Assembly: GCA_947044405.1 (NCBI GenBank) | Contig: CAMRHE010000463.1 | Span: 182,501 to 246,500, forward strand | Direction of reading: 5' to 3' | Origin: Leptodactylus fallax | Taxonomy: Eukaryota > Chordata > Amphibia > Anura > Leptodactylidae | Length of the DNA: 64,000 nt | Shown: piece by piece, positions 24,101-37,700 of the stretch | How the letters are laid out: each line of letters starts with the position of its first letter | Numbering within the stretch: position 1 is the first letter of the stretch | The notes under the pieces: generated by a model | What the model saw: only the letters and a program-made list of their open reading frames with translations | What the model was told of the DNA's origin: nothing | The model's database searches: none | Translations under genes and position numbers: made by a program

Positions 24101-25252
24101 TATGGCAGCATTGTTTATATATCCAGGATATGGCACCATTATGTGCAGCTGCAGGATATGGTGGCATTATTTATATATTCGGGATATGGCACCTTTATGT
24201 GCATCTGTAGGATATGGTGCCATTATTTATATATTCAGGATATGGCACCATTATGAGTCTCTGCAGGATATTGCGGCATTATTTATATATTCAGGATATG
24301 GCACCATTATGTGTATCGGCAGGATATGGCGTCATTATATGTATCTGCAGGATATGGCAGGATATGGTGCCATTATTTATATATCCCGGATATAACACCA
24401 TTATGTGTATCTGCAGGATATGGCGCCATTATTTATATATCCAGGATATAACACCATTATTTGTATCTACAGGATATGGCAACATTATGTGTATCTGCAG
24501 GTTATGGTGCCATTATATGTATCTGCAGGATATGGCAGGATATGGCGCCATTATTTATATATCCAGGATATAACACCATTATGTGTATCTGCAGGATATG
24601 GCGGCATTATTTATATATCCAGGCTATAACACCATTATTTGTATCTGCAGGATATGGCGCCATTATTTATATATCCAGGATATAACACCATTATGTGTAT
24701 CTGCAGGATATGGCGGCATTATTTATATATCCAGGCTATAACACCATTATTTGTATCTGCAGGATATTGCACCATTATTTATATATCCAGGATATAACAG
24801 CATTATGTGTATCTGCAGGTTATGGTGCCATTATATGTATCTGCAGGATATGGCAGGATATGGCGCCATTATTTATATATCCAGGATATAACACCATTAT
24901 GTGTATCTGCAGGATATGGCGGCATTATTTACATATATAGGCTATAACACCATTATTTGTATCTGCAGGATATTGCACCATTATTTATATATCCAGGATA
25001 TAACAGCATTATGTGTATCTGCAGGATATGGCGCCATTATTTATATATCCAGGCTATAACACCATTATTTGTATCTGCAGGATATTGCACCATTATTTAT
25101 ATATCCAGGATATAACAGCATTATGAGTATCTGCAGGATATGGCGCCATTATTTATATATCCAGGATATAACACCATTATTTGTATCTGCAGGATATGGT
25201 GCCATTATATGTACCTGCAGGATATGGCAGGATATGGCGCCATTATTTATAG
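18157..25252. repeat. 7.1-kb array of 28-bp units in two interleaved types
   Basis: About 250 units. One type ends TTATTTATATATCC, the other ends TTATGTGTATCTGC, and they often alternate as a 56-bp dimer. Both begin with AGGATATGGC or AGGATATAAC. Since 28 is not a multiple of three, the frame repeats every 84 bp and yields stop-poor frames of up to 491 codons. These have no coding character beyond the repeat. Confidence 0.95.
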
Positions 25253-25705
25253 TTATAGGTTTTTGTTTAGTTGCCGGTGCTTAGATCTACCCAGCGGGGT
25301 CTGTGAGCCTTTAGTCCGCCATCACCAGCATCATCCTCATCCCAAACAATTCTGTAAAGCCAACTCCAGGTCCTCTGTGCCAGGCAATCACAAAGATCAT
25401 GAGGGCCCCGCTGTAGTAATGAAGGGCCCCTCTGGCCCCAGGTGATGGCAGAGATCACAGCCTGGACTGTGCTCAGAGAGCAGGAGTACAGTCCTGACCT
25501 TCTAGGAAGGGATTAGGTCACATGATCCGAGACACCTGAGGAGGGCGCCGCCCCCACCTGTCGTCACAAAGTCACAAGACTGCGAGATATATATATAGTG
25601 ACAGCGACACTCGTGACTGTTCACACCCTGCAAAGTGACAGCCCAGGTGACCATCATTATATCATCTGACTGTAGAGGTCAGCGGTGTCCACATATTACT
25701 GCACA
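25253..25705. other. Unique spacer between the 28-bp and 36-bp arrays
   Basis: No gene is recognised. It contains an E-box GTCACATGAT (25517-25526), a GC-rich patch near 25540-25560 and a TATA-like run near 25590. It could be old promoter-flanking sequence of tpp1 pushed away by the array, which is inference. Confidence 0.5.
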
Positions 25706-28700
25706 CCCTGTATATAGTGTATACGGAGTCCTGTGATATAATCCTATATATAGTGTATAGGGAGTCCTGTGATATAACCCTGTATATAGTGTATACAGAG
25801 TCCTGTGATATAACCCTGTATATAGTGTATAGGGAGTCCTGGGATATAACCCTGTATATAGTGTATAGGGAGTCCTGTGATATAACCCTGTATATAGTGT
25901 ATAGGGAGTCCTGGGATATAACTCTGTATATAGTGTATACGGAGTCCTGTGATATAACCCTGTATATAGTGTATAGGGAGTCCTGTGATATAACCCTGTA
26001 TATAGTGTATACGGAGTCCTGTGATATAACCCTGTATATAGTGTATAGGGAGTCCTGTGATATAACCCTGTATATAGTGTATAGGGAGTCCTGTGATATA
26101 ACCCTGTATATAGTGTATACGGAGTCCTGTGATATAATCCTGTATATAGTGTATAGGGAGTCCTGAGATATAACCCTGTATATAGTGTATAGGGAGTCCT
26201 GTGATATAACCCTGTATATAGTGTATATGGAGTCCTGGGATGTAACCCTGTATATAGTGTATAGAGAATCCTGGGATATAACCCTGTATATAGTGTATAG
26301 GGAGTCCTGTGATATAACCCTGTATATAGTGTATACGGAGTCCTGTGATATAACCCTGTATATAGTGTATACAGAGTCCTGTGATATAACCCTGTATATA
26401 GTGTATAGGGAGTCCTGGGATATAACCCTGTATATAGTGTATACGGAGTCCTGTGATATAACCCTGTATATAGTGTATAGGGAGTCCTGTGATATAACCC
26501 TGTATATAGTGTATAGGGAGTCCTGGGATATAACCCTGTATATAGTGTATACGGAGTCCTGTGATATAACCCTGTATATAGTGTATAGGGAGTCCTGTGA
26601 TATAACCCTGTATATAGTGTATACGGAGTCCTGGGATGTAACCCTGTATATAGTGTATACAGAGTCCTGTGATATAACCCTGTATATAGTGTATAGGGAG
26701 TCCTGTGATATAACCCTGTATATAGTGTATAGGGAGTCCTGTGATATAACCCTGTATATAGTGTATAGGGAGTCCTGTGATATAACCCTGTATATAGTGT
26801 ATACGGAGTCCTGGGATATAACCCTGTATATAGTGTATACGGAGTCCTGGGATATAACCCTGTATATAGTGTATACAGAGTCCTGAGATATAACCCTGTA
26901 TATAGTGTATACGGAGTCCTGGGATATAACCCTGTATATAGTGTATACGGAGTCCTGTGATATAACCCTGTATATAGTGTATACAGAGTCCTGTGATATA
27001 ACCCTGTATATAGTGTATAGGGAGTCCTGTGATATAACCCTGTATATAGAGTATACGGAGTCCTGGGATATAACCCTGTATATAGTGTATACGGAGTCCT
27101 GGGATATAACCCTGTATATAGTGTATAGGGAGTCCTGGGATATAACCCTGTATATAGTGTATAGGGAGTCCTGGGATATAACCCTGTATATAGTGTATAC
27201 GGAGTCCTGGGATATAACCCTGTATATAGTGTATACGGAGTCCTGTGATATAACCCTGTATATAGTGTATAGGGAGTCCTGTGATATAACCCTGTATATA
27301 GTGTATAGGGAGTCCTGTGATATAATCCTATATATAGTGTATAGGGAGTCCTGGGATGTAACCCTGTATATAGTGTATAGGGAGTCCTGTGATATAATCC
27401 TATATATAGTGTATAGGGAGTCCTGGGATGTAACCCTGTATATAGTGTATAGGGAGTCCTGTGATATAACCCTGTATATAGTGTATAGGGAGTCCTGGGA
27501 TATAACCCTGTATATAGTGTATAGGGAGTCCTGTGATATAACCCTGTATATAGTGTATAGGGAGTCCTGAGATATAACCCTGTATATAGTGTATACAGAG
27601 TCCTGTGATATAACCCTGTATATAGTGTATACGGAGTCCTGTGATATAACCCTGTATATAGTGTATACGGAGTCCTGGGATATAACCCTGTATATAGTGT
27701 ATACGGAGTCCTGTGATATAACCCTGTATATAGTGTATAGGGAGTCCTGAGATATAACCCTGTATATAGTGTATACGGAGTCCTGGGATATAACCCTGTA
27801 TATAGTGTATACGGAGTCCTGGGATATAACCCTGTATATAGTGTATACGGAGTCCTGTGATATAACCCTGTATATAGTGTATAGGGAGTCCTGAGATATA
27901 ACCCTGTATATAGTGTATACGGAGTCCTGGGATGTAACCCTGTATATAGTGTATAGGGAGTCCTGTGATATAACCCTGTATATAGTGTATAGGGAGTCCT
28001 GTGATATAACCCTGTATATAGTGTATACGGAGTCCTGGGATATAACCCTGTATATAGTGTATAGGGAGTCCTGGGATATAACCCTGTATATAGTGTATAG
28101 GGAGTCCTGGGATATAATCCTATATATAGTGTATAGGGAGTCCTGTGATATAACCCTGTATATAGTGTATAGGGAGTCCTGGGATATAACCCTGTATATA
28201 GTGTATAGGGAGTCCTGTGATATAACCCTGTATATAGTGTATAGGGAGTCCTGGGATATAACCCTGTATATAGTGTATAGGGAGCCCTGGGATATAATCC
28301 TATATATAGTGTATAGGGAGTCCTGTGATATAACCCTGTATATAGTGTATAGGGAGTCCTGGGATATAACCCTGTATATAGTGTATACGGAGTCCTGGGA
28401 TATAACCCTGTATATAGTGTATACGGAGTCCTGTGATATAACCCTGTATATAGTGTATAGGGAGTCCTGAGATATAACCCTGTATATAGTGTATACGGAG
28501 TCCTGGGATGTAACCCTGTATATAGTGTATACGGAGTCCTGTGATATAACCCTGTATATAGTGTATAGGGAGTCCTGTGATATAATCCTATATATAGTGT
28601 ATAGGGTGTCCTGGGATGTAACCCTGTATATAGTGTATAGGGAGTCCTGTGATATAACCCTGTATATAGTGTATACGGAGTCCTGGGATAAAACCCTGTA

Positions 28701-31700
28701 TATAGTGTATACGGAGTCCTGGGATATAACCCTGTATATAGTGTATACGGAGTCCTGTGATATAACCCTGTATATAGTGTATAGGGAGTCCTGGGATATA
28801 ATCCTGTATATAGTGTATAGGGAGTCCTGGGATATAATCCTATATATAGTGTATAGGGAGTCCTGTGATATAACCCTGTATATAGTGTATACGGAGTCCT
28901 GTGATATAACCCTGTATATAGTGTATAGGGAGTCCTGTGATATAACCCTGTATATAGAGTATAGGGAGTCCTGGGATATAATCCTATATATAGTGTATAG
29001 AGAGTCCTGTGATATAACCCTGTATATAGTGTATACGGAGTCCTGTGATATAACCCTGTATATAGTGTATAGGGAGTCCTGTGATATAACCCTGTATATA
29101 GTGTATAGGGAGTCCTGAGATATAACCCTGTATATAGTGTATAGGGAGTCCTGGGATATAACCCTGTATATAGTGTATACGGAGTCCTGGGATATAATCC
29201 TGTATATAGTGTATACGGAGTCCTGTGATATAATCCTATATATAGTGTATACGGAGTCCTGGGATGTAACCCTGTATATAGTGTATACGGAGTCCTATGA
29301 TATAACCCTGTATATAGTGTATACGGAGTCCTGGGATATAACCCTGTATATAGTGTATAGGGAGTCCTGGGATATAATCCTATATATAGTGTATAGGGAG
29401 TCCTGTGATATAACCCTGTATATAGTGTATACGGAGTCCTGGGATACAATCCTATATATAGTGTATAGGGAGTCCTGTGATATAACCCTGTATATAGTGT
29501 ATAGGGAGTCCTGAGATATAACCCTGTATATAGTGTATACGGAGTCCTGTGATATAACCCTGTATATAGTGTATAGGGAGTCCTGTGATATAACCCTGTA
29601 TATAGTGTATACGGAGTCCTGGGATATAATCCTGTATATAGTGTATACAGAGTCCTGAGATATAACCCTGTATATAGTGTATAGGGAGTCCTGTGATATA
29701 ACCCTGTATATAGTGTATACAGAGTCCTGTGATGTAACCCTGTATATAGTGTATAGGGAGTCCTGGGATATAACCCTGTATATAGTGTATAGGGAGTCCT
29801 GTGATATAACCCTGAATATAGTGTATAGGGAGTCCTGTGATATAACCCTGTATATATTGTATAGGGAGTCCTGAGATATAACCCTGTATATAGTGTATAG
29901 GGAGTCCTGTGATATAACCCTGTATATAGTGTATAGGGAGTCCTGTGATATAACCCTGTATATAGTGTATAGGGAGTCCTGTGATATAACCCTGTATATA
30001 GTGTATACGGAGGCCTGGGATGTAACCCTGTATATAGTGTATAGGGAGTCCTGTGATTTAACCCTGTATATAGCGTATACGGAGTCCTGTGATATAACCC
30101 TGTATATAGTGTATAGGGAGTCCTGAGATATAACCCTGTATATAGTGTATAGGGAGTCCTGTGATATAACCCTGTATATAGTGTATAGGGAGTCCTGTGA
30201 TATAACCCTGTATATAGTGTATAGGGAGTCCTGAGATATAACCCTGTATATAGTGTATAGGGAGTCCTGTGATATAACCCTGTATATAGTGTATAGGGAG
30301 TCCTGGGATATAACCCTGTATATAGTGTATAGGGAGTCCTGTGATATAACCCTGTATATAGTGTATAGGGAGTCCTGGGATATAACCCTGTATATAGTGT
30401 ATACGGAGTCCTGTGATATAACCCTGTATATAGTGTATACGGAGTCCTGTGATATAACCCTGTATATAGTGTATACGGAGTCCTGGGATGTAACCCTGTA
30501 TATAGTGTATAGGGAGTCCTGTGATATAACCCTGTATATAGTGTATAGGGAGTCCTGTGATATAACCCTGTATATAGTGTATAGGGAGTCCTGGGATATA
30601 ACCCTGTATATAGTGTATAGGGAGTCCTGTGATATAACCCTGTATATAGTGTATAGGGAGTCCTTGGATATAACCCTGTATATAGTGTATAGGGAGTCCT
30701 GGGATATAATCCTATATATAGTGTATAGGGAGTCCTGTGATATAACCCTGTATATAGTGTATACGGAGTCCTGTGATATAACCCTGTATATAGTGTATAC
30801 GGAGTCCTGGGATATAACCCTGTATATAGTGTATAGGGAGTCCTGAGATATAACCCTGTATATAGTGTATACAGAGTCCTGTGATATAACCCTGTATATA
30901 GTGTATACGGAGTCCTGTGATATAACCCTGTATATAGTGTATACGGAGTCCTGGGATATAACCCTGTATATAGTGTATACGGAGTCCTGTGATATAACCC
31001 TGTATATAGTGTATAGGGAGTCCTGAGATATAACTCTGTATATAGTGTATACGGAGTCCTGGGATATAACCCTGTATATAGTGTATACGGAGTCCTGGGA
31101 TATAACCCTGTATATAGTGTATACGGAGTCCTGTGATATAACCCTGTATATAGTGTATAGGGAGTCCTGAGATATTACCCTGTATATAGTGTATACGGAG
31201 TCCTGGGATGTAACCCTGTATATAGTGTATAGGGAGTCCTGTGATATAACCCTGTATATAGTGTATACGGAGTCCTGGGATATAACCCTGTATATAGTGT
31301 ATAGGGAGTCCTGGGATATAACCCTGTATATAGTGTATAGGGAGTCCTGGGATATAATCCTATATATAGTGTATAGGGAGTCCTGTGATATAACCCTGTA
31401 TATAGTGTATAGGGAGTCCTGGGATATAACCCTGTATATAGTGTATAGGGAGTCCTGTGATATAACCCTGTATATAGTGTATAGGGAGTCCTGGGATATA
31501 ACCCTGTATATAGTGTATAGGGAGCCCTGGGATATAATCCTATATGTAGTGTATAGGGAGTCCTGTGATATAACCCTGTATATAGTGTATAGGGAGTCCT
31601 GGGATATAACCCTGTATATAGTGTATACGGAGTCCTGGGATATAACCCTGTATATAGTGTATAGGGAGTCCTGTGATATAACCCTGTATATAGTGTATAG

Positions 31701-34700
31701 GGAGTCCTGAGATATAACCCTGTATATAGTGTATACGGAGTCCTGTGATATAACCCTGTATATAGTGTATAGGGAGTCCTGGGATATAACCCTGTATATA
31801 GTGTATAGGGAGTCCTGGGATATAACCCTGTATATAGTGTATAGGGAGTCCTGGGATATAACCCTGTATATAGTGTATACGGAGTCCTGGGATATAACCC
31901 TGTATATAGTGTATAGGGAGTCCTGTGATATAACCCTGTATATAGTGTATAGGGAGTCCTGAGATATAACCCTGTATATAGTGTATACGGAGTCCTGGGA
32001 TGTAACCCTGTATATAGTGTATACGGAGTCCTGTGATATAACCCTGTATATAGTGTATAGGGAGTCCTGTGATATAATCCTATATATAGTGTATAGGGTG
32101 TCCTGGGATGTAACCCTGTATATAGTGTATAGGGAGTCCTGTGATATAACCCTGTATATAGTGTATACGGAGTCCTGGGATAAAACCCTGTATATAGTGT
32201 ATACGGAGTCCTGTGATATAACCCTGTAGATAGTGTATACGGAGTCCTGTGATATAACCCTGTATATAGTGTATAGGGAGTCCTGTGATATAACCCTGTA
32301 TATAGTGTATACGGAGTCCTGGGATAAAACCCTGTATATAGTGTATACGGAGTCCTGTGATATAACCCTGTAGATAGTGTATACGGAGTCCTGTGATATA
32401 ACCCTGTATATAGTGTATAGGGAGTCCTGTGATATAACCCTGTATATAGTGTATACGGAGTCCTGGGATAAAACCCTGTATATAGTGTATACGGAGTCCT
32501 GGGATATAACCCTGTATATAGTGTATACGGAGTCCTGTGATATAACCCTGTATATAGTGTATAGGGAGTCCTGGGATATAATCCTGTATATAGTGTATAG
32601 GGAGTCCTGGGATATAATCCTATATATAGTGTATAGGGAGTCCTGTGATATAACCCTGTATATAGTGTATACGGAGTCCTGTGATATAACCCTGTATATA
32701 GTGTATAGGGAGTCCTGTGATATAACCCTGTATATAGAGTATAGGGAGTCCTGGGATATAATCCTATATATAGTGTATAGGGAGTCCTGTGATATAACCC
32801 TGTATATAGTGTATACGGAGTCCTGTGATATAACCCTGTATATAGTGTATAGGGAGTCCTGTGATATAACCCTGTATATAGTGTATAGGGAGTCCTGAGA
32901 TATAACCCTGTATATAGTGTATAGGGAGTCCTGGGATATAACCCTGTATATAGTGTATACGGAGTCCTGGGATATAATCCTGTATATAGTGTATACGGAG
33001 TCCTGTGATATAATCCTATATATAGTGTATACGGAGTCCTGGGATGTAACCCTGTATATAGTGTATACGGAGTCCTGGGATATAACCCTGTATATAGTGT
33101 ATAGGGAGTCCTGGGATATAATCCTATATATAGTGTATAGGGAGTCCTGTGATATAACCCTGTATATAGTGTATACGGAGTCCTGGGATACAATCCTATA
33201 TATAGTGTATAGGGAGTCCTGTGATATAACCCTGTATATAGTGTATAGGGAGTCCTGAGATATAACCCTGTATATAGTGTATACGGAGTCCTGTGATATA
33301 ACCCTGTATATAGTGTATAGGGAGTCCTGTGATATAACCCTGTATATAGTGTATACGGAGTCCTGGGATATAATCCTGTATATAGTGTATACAGAGTCCT
33401 GAGATATAACCCTGTATATAGTGTATAGGGAGTCCTGTGATATAACCCTGTATATAGTGTATACAGAGTCCTGTGATGTAACCCTGTATATAGTGTATAG
33501 GGAGTCCTGGGATATAACCCTGTATATAGTGTATAGGGAGTCCTGTGATATAACCCTGAATATAGTGTATAGGGAGTCCTGTGATATAACCCTGTATATA
33601 TTGTATAGGGAGTCCTGAGATATAACCCTGTATATAGTGTATAGGGAGTCCTGTGATATAACCCTGTATATAGTGTATAGGGAGTCCTGTGATATAACCC
33701 TGTATATAGTGTATACGGAGTCCTGTGATATAACCCTGTATATAGTGTATAGGGAGTCCTGTGATATAATCCTATATATAGTGTATACGGAGTCCTGGGA
33801 TGTAACCCTGTGTGTATACGGAGTCCTGTGATATAACCCTGTATATAGTGTATACGGAGTCCTGGGATATAACCCTGTATATAGTGTATAGGGAGTCCTG
33901 GGATATAATCCTATATATAGTGTATAGGGAGTCCTGTGATATAACCCTGTATATAGTGTATACGGAGTCCTGGGATACAATCCTATATATAGTGTATAGG
34001 GAGTCCTGTGATATAACCCTGTATATAGTGTATAGGGAGTCCTGAGATATAACCCTGTATATAGTGTATACGGAGTCCTGTGATATAACCCTGTATATAG
34101 TGTATAGGGAGTCCTGTGATATAACCCTGTATATAGTGTATACGGAGTCCTGGGATATAATCCTGTATATAGTGTATACAGAGTCCTGAGATATAACCCT
34201 GTATATAGTGTATAGGGAGTCCTGTGATATAACTCTGTATATAGTGTATACAGAGTCCTGTGATGTAACCCTGTATATAGTGTATAGGGAGTCCTGGGAT
34301 ATAACCCTGTATATAGTGTATAGGGAGTCCTGTGATATAACCCTGAATATAGTGTATAGGGAGTCCTGTGATATAACCCTGTATAAATTGTATAGGGAGT
34401 CCTGAGATATAACCCTGTATATAGTGTATAGGGAGTCCTGTGATATAACCCTGTATATAGTGTATAGGGAGTCCTGTGATATAACCCTGTATATAGTGTA
34501 TACGGAGTCCTGGGATATAACCCTGTATATAGTGTATACGGAGTCCTGTGATATAATCCTGTATATAGTGTATAGGGAGTCCTGTGATATAACCCTGTAT
34601 ATAGTGTATAGGGAGTCCTGGGATATAACCCTGTATATAGTGTATATGGAGTCCTGTGATATAACCCTGTATATAGTGTATACGGAGTCCTGGGATATAA

Positions 34701-37700
34701 CCCTGTATATAGTGTATAGGGAGTCCTGTGATATAACCCTGTATATAGTGTATAGGGAGTCCTGTGATATAACCCTGTATATAGTGTATAGGGAGTCCTG
34801 TGATATAACCCTGTATATAGTGTATAGGGAGTCCTGTGATATAACCCTGTATATAGTGTATACGGAGGCCTGGGATGTAACCCTGTATATAGTGTATAGG
34901 GAGTCCTGTGATTTAACCCTGTATATAGCGTATACGGAGTCCTGTGATATAACCCTGTATATAGTGTATAGGGAGTCCTGAGATATAACCCTGTATATAG
35001 TGTATAGGGAGTCCTGTGATATAACCCTGTATATAGTGTATAGGGAGTCCTGAGATATAACCCTGTATATAGTGTATAGGGAGTCCTGTGATATAACCCT
35101 GTATATAGTGTATAGGGAGTCATGAGATATAACCCTGTATATAGTGTATAGGGAGTCCTGTGATATAACCCTGTATATAGTGTATAGGGAGTCCTGGGAT
35201 ATAACCCTGTATATAGTGTATACGGAGTCCTGTGATATAACCCTGTATATAGTGTATAGGGAGTCCTGAGATATAACCCTGTATATAGTGTATAGGGAGT
35301 CCTGTGATATAACCCTGTATATAGTGTATAGGGAGTCCTGTGATATAACCCTGTATATAGTGTATACGGAGTCCTGGGATATAACCCTGTATATAGTGTA
35401 TAGGGAGTCCTGTGATATAACCCTGTATATAGTGTATAGGGAGTCCTGTGATATAACCCTGTATATAGTGTATAGGGAGTCCTGTGATATAACCCTGTAT
35501 ATAGTGTATACGGAATCCTGGGATTTAACCCTGTATATAGTGTATAGGGAGTCCTGTGATATAACCCTGTATATAGTGTATATGGAGTCCTGTGATATAA
35601 CCCTGTATATAGTGTATACGGAGTCCTGGGATATAACCCTGTATATAGTGTATACGGAGTCCTGTGATATAACCCTGTATATAGTGTATAGGGAGTCCTG
35701 TGATATAACCCTGTATATAGTGTATAGGGAGTCCTGGGATATAACCCTGTATATAGTGTATACGGAGTCCTGTGATATAACCCTGTATATAGTGTATAGG
35801 GAGTCCTGGGATATAACCCTGTATATAGTGTATACGGAGTCCTGGGATATAACCCTGTATATAGTGTATACGGAGTCCTGTGATATAACCCTGTATATAG
35901 TGTATACGGAGTCCTGGGATATAACCCTGTATATAGTGTATAGGGAGTCCTGGGATATAACCCTGTATATAGTGTATACGGAGTCCTGTGATATAACCCT
36001 GTATATAGTGTATAGGGAGTCCTGAGATATAACCCTGTATATAGTGTATAGGGAGTCCTGTGATATAACCCTGTATATAGTGTATAGGGAGTCCTGTGAT
36101 ATAACCCTGTATATAGTGTATAGGGAGTCCTGGGATATAACCCTGTATATAGTGTTTACAGAGTCCTGTGATATAACCCTGTATATAGTGTATAGGGAGT
36201 CCTGTGATATAACCCTGCATATAGTGTATACGGAGTCCTGGGATATAACCCTGTATATAGTGTATAGGGAGTCCTGGGATATAACCCTGTATATAGTGTA
36301 TAGGGAGTCCTGGGATATAATCCTATATATAGTGTATAGGGAGTCCTGTGATATAACCCTGTATATAGTGTATAGGGAGTCCTGGGATATAACCCTGTAT
36401 ATAGTGTATAGGGAGCCCTGGGATATAATCCTATATATAGTGTATAGGGAGTCCTGTGATATAACCCTGTATATAGTGTATAGGGAGTCCTGGGATATAA
36501 CCCTGTATATAGTGTATACGGAGTCCTGGGATATAACCCTGTATATAGTGTATACGGAGTCCTGTGATATAACCCTGTATATAGTGTATAGGGAGTCCTG
36601 AGATATAACCCTGTATATAGTGTATACGGAGTCCTGGGATGTAACCCTGTATATAGTGTATACGGAGTCCTGTGATATAACCCTGTATATAGTGTATAGG
36701 GAGTCCTGTGATATAATCCTATATATAGTGTATAGGGTGTCCTGGGATGTAACCCTGTATATAGTGTATAGGGAGTCCTGTGATATAACCCTGTATATAG
36801 TGTATACGGAGTCCTGGGATAAAACCCTGTATATAGTGTATACGGAGTCCTGGGATATAACCCTGTATATAGTGTATACGGAGTCCTGTGATATAACCCT
36901 GTATATAGTGTATAGGGAGTCCTGGGATATAATCCTGTATATAGTGTATAGGGAGTCCTGGGATATAATCCTATATATAGTGTATAGGGAGTCCTGTGAT
37001 ATAACCCTGTATATAGTGTATAGGGAGTCCTGTGATATAACCCTGTATATAGTGTATACGGAGTCCTGTGATATAACCCTGTATATAGTGTATAGGGAGT
37101 CCTGGGATATAATCCTATATATAGAGTATAGGGAGTCCTGTGATATAACCCTGTATATAGTGTATAGGGAGTCCTGTGATATAACCCTGTATATAGTGTA
37201 TAGGGAATCCTGAGATATAACCCTGTATATAGTGTATACGGAGTCCTGGGATGTAACCCTGTATATAGTGTATAGGGAGTCCTGTGATATAACCCTGTAT
37301 ATAGTGTATAGGGAGTCCTGTGATATAACCCTGTATATAGTGTATACGGAGTCCTGGGATATAACCCTGTATATAGTGTATAGGGAGTCCTGGGATATAA
37401 CCCTGTGTATAGTGTATAGGGAGTCCTGGGATATAATCCGATATATAGTGTATAGGGAGTCCTGTGATATAACCCTGTATATAGTGTATAGGGAGTCCTG
37501 GGATATAACCCTGTATATAGTGTATAGGGAGTCCTGGGATATAATCCTATATATAGTGTATAGGGAGTCCTGTGATATAACCCTGTATATAGTGTATAGG
37601 GAGTCCTGGGATATAACCCTGTATATAGTGTATACGGAGTCCTGGGATATAACCCTGTATATAGTGTATACGGAGTCCTGTGATATAACCCTGTATATAG

